Source: Pseudomonas paraeruginosa PA7
GTDB taxonomy: Bacteria > Pseudomonadota > Gammaproteobacteria > Pseudomonadales > Pseudomonadaceae
Length of the DNA stretch: 64,000 nt
NCBI RefSeq assembly: GCF_000017205.1
Contig: NC_009656.1
Coordinates: 5,696,501 to 5,760,500 of the forward strand
Direction of reading: 5' to 3'
Under the pieces are notes generated by a model that saw only the letters and a program-made list of their open reading frames with translations, was not told where the DNA came from and ran no database searches. Made by a program: the position numbers and the translations under genes. Within the stretch, counting starts at the first letter, position 1; the number at the start of each line of letters is the position of its first letter. This document shows positions 1-9,504 of this stretch, piece by piece.

Positions 1-317
1 GGGCTGTGGATGTAGTCCAGCAGGCCGGCGCCTTTCGGGCAGAGAGTGCCGCGATTGACCGGATGGTCGGCGTCGCCCTCGATATGGATGATGTTCTGCG
101 CGACGTTCTTGGCGCCGTCGCCCTGGCTGTACATGATCAGGCCGCAGCCGACCGAACAGTAGGTACAGGTGTTGCGGGTCTCGACCGTGTGCGCCAGCTT
201 GAAGTGGCGGACCTGGTCGGCGAAGGCCTCGGTGGGGGCCATTCCGAGCGCCGCAAGGCTCGATCCTCCAAGGCCTATACCGCAGACCTTGAAGAATTGC
301 CGACGGTTCATATCCAT
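1..317 (-). CDS. fdnG: formate dehydrogenase major subunit, N-terminal part (gene runs off the left edge)
   Basis: Only the first 105 codons are present. They encode a twin-arginine signal (RRQFFKVCGIG, from residue 5), so the enzyme is exported folded to the periplasm. The [4Fe-4S] cysteines of the molybdopterin oxidoreductase family follow at C51, C54, C58 and C93 (motifs NTCTYCSVGCG and RGTLCPKG). This is the pattern of the large subunit of formate dehydrogenase-N/O, which oxidises formate and passes electrons to the quinone pool through FdnH and FdnI. The family usually has a selenocysteine (UGA) further downstream, outside this window. The ATG at 315-317 is preceded by GGAG. An in-frame internal ATG at 309-311 is less well placed. 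Confidence 0.93.
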   Translation of the reverse strand, partial: MDMNRRQFFKVCGIGLGGSSLAALGMAPTEAFADQVRHFKLAHTVETRNTCTYCSVGCGLIMYSQGDGAKNVAQNIIHIEGDADHPVNRGTLCPKGAGLLDYIHS

Positions 318-623
318 CGTGCATCTCCTGCATCAGGCAAAGGACACCCGGGACATGGCCGGATGTCTCTGGTTGAAAGATAGCCAGCCTGGCGGCGTAT
401 GCCAGCCGGGCACGACTATGGGGCAGCGAACCCTACACGAACGCTGGGTTTTTCTGCCTTGACCAGAGTCATTACACGGCGGGGCAAACCTTGTCCAGCA
501 AGGAATCCCGAATTGGGACGGGTCCGAAGGACGCGACGCGCGGGAGACGCAAGCGATATCACTGCGCCATTATACTAATGGCTAGTGCCGGGCTGCCGTC
601 GCAGGGGCGGCCCGAGCATGGGG
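318..623. other. intergenic region upstream of fdnG
   Basis: About 300 bases without a convincing gene. It must carry the fdnG promoter. At 459-472 is TTGACCAGAGTCAT, which resembles the TTGAT-N4-ATCAA box of ANR/DNR (oxygen and nitric oxide regulators) but with changed inner bases, so it is only a weak candidate. A perfect inverted repeat lies at 566-582. A GC-rich imperfect hairpin (about 588-615) just past the lipC remnant could be that gene's old terminator. Confidence 0.4.
566..582. repeat. perfect inverted repeat GCCATTA-TAC-TAATGGC
   Basis: Seven-base arms with a three-base centre, between the lipC remnant and fdnG, about 250 bases upstream of the fdnG start. It could be an operator or a short hairpin in the lipC 3' region. 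No known regulator motif was recognised. Confidence 0.4.
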
Positions 624-710
624 TCAGAGCCCGATATTCCTAAGACGATTCGCGTGCTGCCGGTAGACCTGGGTCGGGTTGCTCTCGAACAGGCTGACCC
701 TCTTGTTCAT
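624..710 (-). pseudogene. lipC: lipC remnant: start region joined in frame to the last codons of a class I secreted lipase
   Basis: A 28-codon open frame begins MNKRVSLFES and ends with YRQHANRLRN plus a few residues. The ending is the conserved C-terminus of Pseudomonas LipA/LipC lipases (LipA ends ...VYRQHANRLKNASL). Nothing of the signal peptide, the GHSHG nucleophile elbow or the rest of the roughly 300-residue lipase is present. The frame has an ATG with GGAG 9 bases upstream, so it looks like the original start fused to the 3' end by a large in-frame deletion. In PAO1, by recall, an intact lipC lies between fdnG and fadH2. No functional lipase can be made. Confidence 0.75.
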
Positions 711-3046
<2,336 letters not shown>

Positions 3047-3080
3047 GCGGCTGATGGCGGTGACGCTATTGCGGCCGAGG

Positions 3081-3108
3081 GGCGGATAGCCGCGCGCGGT
3101 CAGCCGCC
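3081..3108. repeat. REP-type palindrome after fadH2
   Basis: GGCGGATAGCCGCG followed closely by its near-complement ending CAGCCGCC. The same GGCGGATAACCGC core recurs near 46771, 51069 and 57276. Such repetitive extragenic palindromes stabilise upstream mRNA or end transcription. Confidence 0.7.
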
Positions 3109-3253
3109 GGACGGGACCCGATGGGCGCGCGCTGCTCCCGCGTTTTCCTCCGCCGCCCGCGCCTGGTGCATACTGTGCGCCCCCCCGTACCACTCCGGCC
3201 CGTCCCCCGCCCCGCGCGGGGCGCGCTCGCCGTCATCGTTCCAGGAGCCTTCC

Positions 3254-3703
3254 ATGCCCACTCCACCCTGGTGGCTGTTCGTCCTGCCCCTGCTCGCCGG
3301 CGCCTGCCTGCCGCTGCAGGCGGGGATCAACGGCCAGTTGGCCAAGCAGGTATCCAGCGTGCTCGCCGCGGCGCTGATCTCGTTCTTCGTCGGCACCCTC
3401 GGGCTGCTCGCCCTGACCCTCTCGCAGCGCGAGTTCCCCGGCCTGGCGGCGCTGCGCGGGCTGAGCTGGTGGCACTGGTGCGGCGGCTTCCTCGGCATGT
3501 TCTTCATCTTCATCGCCGCCTTCGCCGCGCCGCGCATCGGCGCGCTGATGTTCATGGTGCTGGTGCTCGCCGGCCAGCTGGGCATGGCCATGAGCCTCGA
3601 CCACTTCGGCTGGGCCGGCTTTCGCGAGGCGCCGGTCAGCGCGCTGAAGCTGGGCGGGCTGGCGCTGATCGGCGCCGGCATCTGGATGATCCGCAAGGGC
3701 TGA
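3254..3703 (+). CDS. DMT-superfamily DUF606 (YdcZ-type) membrane protein
   Basis: 149 residues, almost wholly hydrophobic, with about five membrane helices. The N-terminal helix reads WWLFVLPLLAGACLPLQAGING. The pattern LQAGINGQLAK and the later SFFVGTLGLL fit the DUF606/YdcZ family of small drug/metabolite-type transporters, which often act as dimers. No substrate can be read from the sequence. The ATG follows CCAGGAGCCTTCC, a clear ribosome binding site. By recall this is PA4815. Confidence 0.8.
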   Translation: MPTPPWWLFVLPLLAGACLPLQAGINGQLAKQVSSVLAAALISFFVGTLGLLALTLSQREFPGLAALRGLSWWHWCGGFLGMFFIFIAAFAAPRIGALMFMVLVLAGQLGMAMSLDHFGWAGFREAPVSALKLGGLALIGAGIWMIRKG

Positions 3704-3859
3704 GCTGGCTTGTTACGCTTGCGCCGGCAGACCTATAGTGGGCGCCGGCGTTCTCCACGCCTCCCGTCCGCGGAAAGGGCTGCGCCCAGGCGATCCACCC
3801 CACGCATCGCGCATGCGACTCCCAGGCCTGATGGCGGACAAGGCCGCACAGGAGATCGC

Positions 3860-4335
3860 ATGACCCTTTCCCGTCCCCTCGGCGACGGCCGGATCAACCT
3901 CGAACAGCAACGCAAGCGCGCCAAGGAGCTGTTGCGCCAGTGGCGCCGCGAGCCGGCCAGCCGTACCTGGCCCCCGGGACAGGAGCCGCGCCTGGAGCTG
4001 GTCGAGATCGATCGGGTGCCGGGCGTCGAGCACTTCGTCGGCATCGGCCAGCTGGCGCCGGAACTGCTCGCCTGGCTGTGGACCCATCGCCGTCCGCTGG
4101 ACGCCGAGGCCCTGGCGCTGGCCCGCGCGGCCTGGGACGCCTATCGCGCCCCGTCGCCGCAGCGCTGGGTGCGGCACTGCGTCGACAACTGCGCGAGCTG
4201 CCGGCCCTGCGCGACGGCCTGTCGCTGAGCGAGCGCCTGATCCTGGAAATCGTCCGCGACGGCGACCAGCCGAGCGCCGGCCAGGTATTCGCCGAACGGG
4301 ACCGCCCGGTCTGGCGGGACGCGCCCCGACACTGA
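3860..4335 (+). pseudogene. DUF1835/DUF3658-like gene, apparently frameshifted
   Basis: The frame opened by the ATG at 3860 (AGGAG upstream) reads INLEQQRKRAKELLR, then FVGIGQLAPELLAWLW and EALALARAAWDAYRAP. It then runs into an atypical cysteine-rich tail (CASCRPCATACR) and stops at 4228. The neighbouring frame from about 4160 to 4335 reads LRRQLRELPALRDGLSLSER and on to LILEIVRDG, a typical C-terminus for DUF1835/DUF3658 proteins. The split suggests one gene broken by a small indel at about 4150-4180. The N-terminal half of DUF1835 is also absent. The alternative is that the 122-residue product is real and the downstream similarity is a relic. Confidence 0.5.
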
Positions 4336-4412
4336 CGCTCATCGCCCGGACGAGCGCAACGGGCGCGCAGCCACTATCATTGCGCGCCCTTTTTTCCCGC
4401 CTCCGACCGCCG

Positions 4413-4805
4413 ATGAAGAAGATCCCGCTCGCCGCCGCCGACCCCGACCGCCTGGACACCTGGGTGAAATACCGCGAGGGCCTGTGCGGCGGCTGCAACG
4501 CGACCTGTTGCACGCTGCCGGTGGAGGTGCGTATCGACGACCTGATCCGCATGCGGCTGGTCGACGAGTTCGAACGCGAGGAACCGGCCAAGCGCATCGC
4601 CAGGCGCCTGGAAAAGGACGGGGTGATCGAGCACTTCAACCACAAGCGCGAGATCTTCACCCTCACCCGCATGGCCAACGGCGACTGCCTGTACCTCGAT
4701 CGCCAGACCCGCCTGTGCACCATCTACGCGCGCCGCCCGGACACCTGCCGCAATCACCCGCGCATCGGCCCGCGCCCCGGCCACTGCGCCTATCGGCCGA
4801 AGTAG
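4413..4805 (+). CDS. YkgJ-family CxxCxxxCC metal-chelating domain protein
   Basis: 130 residues from the ATG at 4413 (MKKIPLAAAD); an ATG 33 bases upstream is possible but lies over the promoter-like T-run. Cysteines cluster in GLCGGCNATCC near the N-terminus, with further cysteines at CLYLD, LCTIYARRPDTCR and GHC. This is the UPF0153/YkgJ arrangement thought to bind zinc or an iron-sulfur cluster. Function is unknown. It converges on the glycosyltransferase genes. Confidence 0.8.
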   Translation: MKKIPLAAADPDRLDTWVKYREGLCGGCNATCCTLPVEVRIDDLIRMRLVDEFEREEPAKRIARRLEKDGVIEHFNHKREIFTLTRMANGDCLYLDRQTRLCTIYARRPDTCRNHPRIGPRPGHCAYRPK

Positions 4806-4807
4806 CT

Positions 4808-6244
4808 TCAGCCTGGCGGCACCACGCCCCGGCAGAGCTGGTACTGCCCCACCGGCGGCCGGCAGTGCAGGCGCTGGCGCAGGTCCTCCGGCAAGGCGGC
4901 GAACGAGCGCGAGCGGATCGCCAGCAGCGCGTCGCGGCGCAGCCAGCCGGCCAGTTCGTCGTCCGCCGCCCGTTGTGCTCTTCCGCCGCTGTAGAACGAC
5001 GCCGAATACGGTCGCTTCGGCCAGAACACCAGCGGCCGCTCGCGCCAGCCGGTATCGCTGGCCAGCAGCGCGGCGGTGGACTTCTGCTCGGCGCGCCCGC
5101 CCAGCAGCAGGGAGCCGAGGAACAGCGCGAACAGCAGCGGCGTCAGCGCCAGGCAGGCCAGCCAGCCACGACGCAGCCAGGCGCTGCGCGCCAGCGGCGC
5201 GCGCAGCAGGTCGGCGGCGAGCAGCGCCAGGGCCGGCAGGCCGGGCAGCACGTAGGTCCAGAGGACATTGCCGGCGAAAGTGAAGAACAGGCACGGCATC
5301 AGTCCCCAGAACAGCCAGTAGCGGCGCCGCGACAGGCGTTGCCCGTCGATCTCCGCGCGCTGGCGCCAGCCCAGCCAGAGCAGCAGCGGCAGCCACAGGC
5401 TCCAGGGAAACGCCGCGGCCAACAGGAACAGCCAGACGCTGCCGTAGGGATAGGCGTGCGCATTGCCGTAGCGGTCGCCGTCCCAGCCGGCGGTGACGAA
5501 ACGCTGCCAGTGCTCGCCGAGCAGGAAGTAATCGAGGAAGCCCGGCGTCTTCAGCTCGGCGAGGAGGTACCAGGGCAACGCCACCAGCAGCATCAGCAGG
5601 CTCCCGCGAATCCACGGCAGCCCCTGCCACAGGGCCCGCCAGCGCCATTCCAGCAAGGCCCACAGGCCGATCGGCAGGCCGGCCAGGATCAGCGTCAGCG
5701 GACCTTTCGCCAGCAGTCCCAGGCCGAGGCCGAGGAACATCAGCCAGCCCTCGCGACGGCGGATCCCCGCCGCGCCATGCAGGCCCAGCCAGAAACCGCG
5801 CATGGCCAGGACCAGCGCCAGGGCCAGGGCCATGTCGGTCATCACCGCACCGGAGGCGACGAAGAACAGCGCCGAGCTGCCCAGCAACACACAGGCGATG
5901 CCCGCCAGGCGCCGGTCGTCGCGCGCCAGCCAGTCCCATACCAGCCATAGCACCAGCATGCCGAGCAGCCAGTGCGGCAGGCGGCTGGCGAATTCGTTGG
6001 CGCCGAACAGCGCCTGGCCGCCGGCGCTGAGCCAGAAAGCCAGTGGCGGCTTGCCCCAGAACGGCACGCCGACGTCGTACCAGGGGGTGATCCAGTCGCC
6101 CAGTTCGGCCATCTTCCGCGCCACCTCGCCGTAGCGGGCCTCGGTGGTGTCCATCAGCGGATAGCTGCCCAGGCTCAGCAGGCGGATGACGAGCGCCAGG
6201 CCGAGCAGGCTCCAGGCCAGCGGCCAGCCGCGCAGCGCCCTCAC
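4808..6244 (-). CDS. ArnT-like membrane glycosyltransferase (GT39/PMT type)
   Basis: 478 residues. The N-terminus has the GT-C fold signature: a first helix, then the acidic loop motif LMDTTEARYGEVARKMAELG and WGKPPLAFWL, with about ten further membrane helices and a C-terminal periplasmic domain. These enzymes move a sugar from a polyprenyl-phosphate carrier to lipid A, O-antigen or protein in the periplasm. The start is a GTG (6242-6244) that overlaps the TGA of the upstream GtrB-type gene, so translation is coupled. As the third gene of a GtrA-GtrB-transferase set it is the likely acceptor-specific enzyme. The acceptor is not known. Confidence 0.82.
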   Translation of the reverse strand: MRALRGWPLAWSLLGLALVIRLLSLGSYPLMDTTEARYGEVARKMAELGDWITPWYDVGVPFWGKPPLAFWLSAGGQALFGANEFASRLPHWLLGMLVLWLVWDWLARDDRRLAGIACVLLGSSALFFVASGAVMTDMALALALVLAMRGFWLGLHGAAGIRRREGWLMFLGLGLGLLAKGPLTLILAGLPIGLWALLEWRWRALWQGLPWIRGSLLMLLVALPWYLLAELKTPGFLDYFLLGEHWQRFVTAGWDGDRYGNAHAYPYGSVWLFLLAAAFPWSLWLPLLLWLGWRQRAEIDGQRLSRRRYWLFWGLMPCLFFTFAGNVLWTYVLPGLPALALLAADLLRAPLARSAWLRRGWLACLALTPLLFALFLGSLLLGGRAEQKSTAALLASDTGWRERPLVFWPKRPYSASFYSGGRAQRAADDELAGWLRRDALLAIRSRSFAALPEDLRQRLHCRPPVGQYQLCRGVVPPG

Positions 6245-7215
6245 GAATGCGCCCCGCCGACCTGCGCCGGCAGGTAGCGGTCGATCAGGTACAGCGGGCG
6301 GCGCCGCGCTTCCATGGTCATCCGCCCGAGGTACTCGCTGCACACGCCGATGGCCAGCAGTTGCAGGCCGCCGATCAGGAACAGCGCGGCGATCACCGGC
6401 CAGTGCTCGTGGATCTCCGGCTGGCCGAAGATCCCGGCGAGCAGAGTCGCCAGCGCCGCCAGCAGGCTGAGCAGGCCGAGGTAGCCGGCGACCTTCAGCG
6501 GCGCGGTGGAAAAGCCGGTGATGCCTTCCAGGGCGAAGTTCCACAGCCGCCAGTAGCGCCACTTGCTGTGGCCGGCGGCGCGGGCGGCGCGGCTGTAGAC
6601 GATGTCGACCTGGCGGAAGCCGACCCAGGCGAACAGTCCCTTCATGAAGCGGTTGCCCTCCGGCAGCTCGCAGAGGGCGTCGACCACCCGCCGGTCGAGC
6701 AGGCGGAAGTCGCCGACGTCACGCGGGATCGGCACCTCGCTGAGGCGGTTGATCACTCGGTAGAAGGCGCTCGCCGAGGCGCGCTTCAACCAGCTTTCGC
6801 CGGCCCGGCTGCGGCGTCGCATGTTGACCATTTCGGCGCCGCCGATCCAGGCGTCGAGCATCTGCGGGATCAGTTCCGGCGGATCCTGCAGGTCGGCGTC
6901 GATGACGATCACCGCGGCGCCACGCGACAGCTTGAGGCCGGCGCTCATCGCCTGCTCCTTGCCGAAATTGCGGGTGAAGCGCGCCACCCCCACCCGCCGG
7001 TCGGCGCCCTGTAGCTGGGCGAGGATCGCCGCGCTGCGGTCGCTGCTGCCATCGTCGACATAGAGCACCTCGTAGTCGTCGCCGAGGCTCGCCAGGGCGG
7101 CGCTGAGGCGCTGGTGGAACGCCGGCAGCACCGCCTCCTCGTTGTACACCGGCACCACCACGCTGAGCAGGCAGGGGGCCTCGAGCTTCGTCGTCAGGGA
7201 AGGTTCGATCATCAT
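6241..7215 (-). CDS. GtrB/DPM1-type polyprenyl-phosphate glycosyltransferase
   Basis: 324 residues. A GT2 domain fills the first two thirds: SVVVPVYNEE near the N-terminus, YVDDGSSD, then the metal-binding DADLQDPPELIP. Two C-terminal membrane helices follow (AGYLGLLSLLAALATLLAG and VIAALFLIGGLQLLAIGV), with the closing motif EYLGRMTMEARRRPLYLI. It should load a sugar from a nucleotide donor onto undecaprenyl phosphate at the inner face of the membrane. The ATG at 7213-7215 overlaps the TGA of the GtrA gene (ATGA), and its own stop overlaps the next start. Confidence 0.88.
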   Translation of the reverse strand: MMIEPSLTTKLEAPCLLSVVVPVYNEEAVLPAFHQRLSAALASLGDDYEVLYVDDGSSDRSAAILAQLQGADRRVGVARFTRNFGKEQAMSAGLKLSRGAAVIVIDADLQDPPELIPQMLDAWIGGAEMVNMRRRSRAGESWLKRASASAFYRVINRLSEVPIPRDVGDFRLLDRRVVDALCELPEGNRFMKGLFAWVGFRQVDIVYSRAARAAGHSKWRYWRLWNFALEGITGFSTAPLKVAGYLGLLSLLAALATLLAGIFGQPEIHEHWPVIAALFLIGGLQLLAIGVCSEYLGRMTMEARRRPLYLIDRYLPAQVGGAHS

Positions 7216-7574
7216 GAGAAGGTCCAGAGTCGGTGGAGGTGATAGGTCGCCAGCAGCAGCGCGCCGGTGGCGGCGAGCTGCGCCAGGCGGTAGTCGAGCC
7301 CGGCGAGATCGCCGAGCAGCCACACCAGGGCGGCGCTGCCGAGCACCGAGAACAGGCTGACCAGGAGGAAGCGCGGCAGCGAGCGGAGTAGCGGGCCGCG
7401 CTGGCGGAAGGTCCGCCAGCGGTGCCCGAGGTAGGCCGCCAGCGCTCCACAGGCGGCGCCCGCGCTGGCAGCCGGGGCGGCGCCGACGGCGAAGCCTTCG
7501 ACCAGCAGGGTCAGCACCAGGTAGTGGATGGCGGTGGCACAGGCACCGACCGAGACGAAACGTCCCAGGAGCAT
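7212..7574 (-). CDS. GtrA-family small membrane protein (putative lipid-linked sugar flippase)
   Basis: 120 residues with four membrane helices. It starts MLLGRFVSVGACATAIHYLV and ends YHLHRLWTFS, the typical GtrA C-terminus (xxRxWTF). GtrA proteins are thought to flip polyprenyl-phosphate-linked sugar across the inner membrane. It is the first gene of the three-gene glycosylation set; the next gene overlaps its stop. The promoter should lie in 7575-7790, shared with the divergent MATE gene. Confidence 0.88.
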   Translation of the reverse strand: MLLGRFVSVGACATAIHYLVLTLLVEGFAVGAAPAASAGAACGALAAYLGHRWRTFRQRGPLLRSLPRFLLVSLFSVLGSAALVWLLGDLAGLDYRLAQLAATGALLLATYHLHRLWTFS

Positions 7575-7798
7575 GCGCAGCTTCCTCTCGAAACAGCGAA
7601 CGCCGGCATTCTAGGGAGTCGCGCGAAGCCCCGCGGTTAGCGCTGCGCAAGGTTCCTGACAGGATTTCGCAGGGTTTGCCGCATTGCCCGCGCAAGCCGC
7701 TCCGGACAAGGCCGGCGGGTCTGTTACCGGATATGAAAGGCGCTTGCCGCACGCGACCGCGCGCATCGCTATACTGCCCGGCCGATCCGGAGGACCCC

Positions 7799-9160
7799 AT
7801 GAGCCTGTTGCGCGACGCCTGGCGGCACGCCCCCACCCACCACAAGGTCTGGGCGCTGGCCGGGCCGATGATCCTGTCGAACGTTTCCGTCCCCCTGGTG
7901 CACCTGGTGGACAGCACGGTGGTCGGCCACCTGCCGCACGCCTACCAGCTCGGCGCGGTAGCCGTGGGCGGCAGCCTGTATACCCTGATGGTCGGCGTGC
8001 TCGGCTTCCTGCGCATGGGTACCACCGGTTTCGCCGCCCAGGCCGCCGGCCGCGACGACGGCGGGGCGCTGCGCCTGATCCTCGCCCAGGGCCTGGGCAT
8101 GGCGCTGCTCCTGGCCCTGCTGCTCGGCGCGCTGGCGCTGCCGCTGAGCGGCTGGGCGCTGCAACTGATGCAGCCTTCCGCCGAGCTGACCGGCGAGGCC
8201 CGGGCCTTCTTCCATACCCGCCTGCTCGGCCTGCCGGCGGCGCTGGCCAGCTACGCGCTGGTCGGCTGGTTCCTCGGCACGCAGAACGCGCGGGCGCCGC
8301 TGGCGATCCTGCTGGGCACCAACCTGACCAACATCGTGCTGGTGCTCTGGTTCGTCCATGGCCTCGACTGGGGCGTGCAGGGCGCGGCGCGCGCCTCGGT
8401 ACTGGCGGAATGGAGCGGCGCCCTGCTCGGCCTGGCCCTGGCCCGCCGCGACCTGGCCCGCCGTCCCGGACAGGCGCAGTGGCAACGGCTGCGCCACTGG
8501 TTGTCCTGGCTGCCGCTGCTGATGGTCAATCGCGATATCTTCATCCGCAGCCTGGCCCTGCAACTGGTGTTCTTCCTCCTCACCGTGCAGGGCGCCCGGC
8601 TCGGCGATGCCACGGTGGCGGCCAACGCCCTGCTGCTCAATGGCCTGCTGCTCACCTCCTACGCCCTCGACGGACTCGCCCATGCGGTGGAGGCACTGTG
8701 CGGCCACGCCATCGGCGCGCGCGACCGCGCCGCCCTGCGCCGCGCGCTGGTGGTGGCCGGCGGCTGGTCGCTGCTGGCGAGCCTGGCCTTCGCCGCCCTG
8801 TTCGCCCTGTTCGGCCACCTGTTCGTCGACCTGCAGAGCGACATCGCCGGGGTCCGCCAGGTCGCCTACGCCTACCTGCCGTACCTGGCCTGCCTGCCGC
8901 TGCTGGGGATGTGGAGCTACCTGCTCGACGGCCTGTTCATCGGCGCCACCCGCGCCCACGAGATGCGCAACGCGATGCTCGTCGCGGTGGCCGCCAGCCT
9001 GCCGCTCGGCTGGCTGCTACAAGGGCTGGGCAACCACGGCCTGTGGCTGGCGTTTCTCACCTTCATGCTGCTGCGCGGGCTGGTCCTGGCCGCCTACGGC
9101 TGGCGCCTGACCCGCCGCGACGGCTGGTTCGCCGCCCAGCGCGCCGGCAGCGGACTGTAG
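7799..9160 (+). CDS. MATE-family efflux transporter (DinF/NorM-like)
   Basis: 453 residues, 12 membrane helices. It starts SLLRDAWRHAPTHHKVWALAGPM and contains DSTVVGHL in helix 2 and a second repeat near RDIFIRSLALQ, as in the DinF branch of MATE Na+/H+-coupled multidrug exporters. The ATG at 7799 has GGAGG eight bases upstream; a TATACT -10-like element sits near 7770. Its 3' end overlaps the convergent gene by 67 bases. Confidence 0.87.
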   Translation: MSLLRDAWRHAPTHHKVWALAGPMILSNVSVPLVHLVDSTVVGHLPHAYQLGAVAVGGSLYTLMVGVLGFLRMGTTGFAAQAAGRDDGGALRLILAQGLGMALLLALLLGALALPLSGWALQLMQPSAELTGEARAFFHTRLLGLPAALASYALVGWFLGTQNARAPLAILLGTNLTNIVLVLWFVHGLDWGVQGAARASVLAEWSGALLGLALARRDLARRPGQAQWQRLRHWLSWLPLLMVNRDIFIRSLALQLVFFLLTVQGARLGDATVAANALLLNGLLLTSYALDGLAHAVEALCGHAIGARDRAALRRALVVAGGWSLLASLAFAALFALFGHLFVDLQSDIAGVRQVAYAYLPYLACLPLLGMWSYLLDGLFIGATRAHEMRNAMLVAVAASLPLGWLLQGLGNHGLWLAFLTFMLLRGLVLAAYGWRLTRRDGWFAAQRAGSGL

Positions 9161-9504
9161 GCGAGCATCAGCGGGATACCGGCGGCGTGGGCGGCATGCA
9201 CCATTTCGTTGGCCAGGCGTCCGCCGGGAAACACCAGTACCAGGTCCGGAGCGAAGTCGCCCAGGACCGCCTCGGCGTGACCGCGCAAGACTTCCTCGCC
9301 GCCACTGCGCTCCGGATAGTCGTAGGCGCGCGCCTGCGCTCCGCGCTCGCGGCACCAGTGCGCGGCGGCGTCCAGCAGCCCGCTGCCGGCATGCAGCAGA
9401 TGACCGAGCAGCGCCACCGGCTGCAGCTCGTGGCAGCGCTCGAGCGCCAGGCGCAGGCGCCCGGCCTCCTTGAAGTGACGTCCCGCGCAGATCAGGAGGC
9501 GCAT
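9094..9504 (-). CDS. SLOG/DUF2493-like nucleotide-binding protein
   Basis: 136 residues. It begins MRLLICAGRHFKEAG, then has HAGSGLLDAAAHWCRERG, DLVLVFPGGRLANEM and AAGIPLML. This is the pattern of the YspA/DUF2493 branch of the SLOG superfamily (GGRDF, H-G-A-G-D, FPGG, A-GIPV), a Rossmann-like fold that binds nucleotides or ADP-ribose-type ligands. Its start overlaps the end of the Na/phosphate symporter gene by 13 bases, so the two are translationally linked. Its role there is unknown. Confidence 0.7.
   Translation of the reverse strand: MRLLICAGRHFKEAGRLRLALERCHELQPVALLGHLLHAGSGLLDAAAHWCRERGAQARAYDYPERSGGEEVLRGHAEAVLGDFAPDLVLVFPGGRLANEMVHAAHAAGIPLMLAYSPLPARWAANQPSRRVRRQP

Noticed and set aside
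459-472. ANR/DNR box before fdnG
   Set aside because: Inner bases differ from TTGAT-N4-ATCAA on both sides and the distance to the start is about 140 bases, so it is kept only as a weak note.
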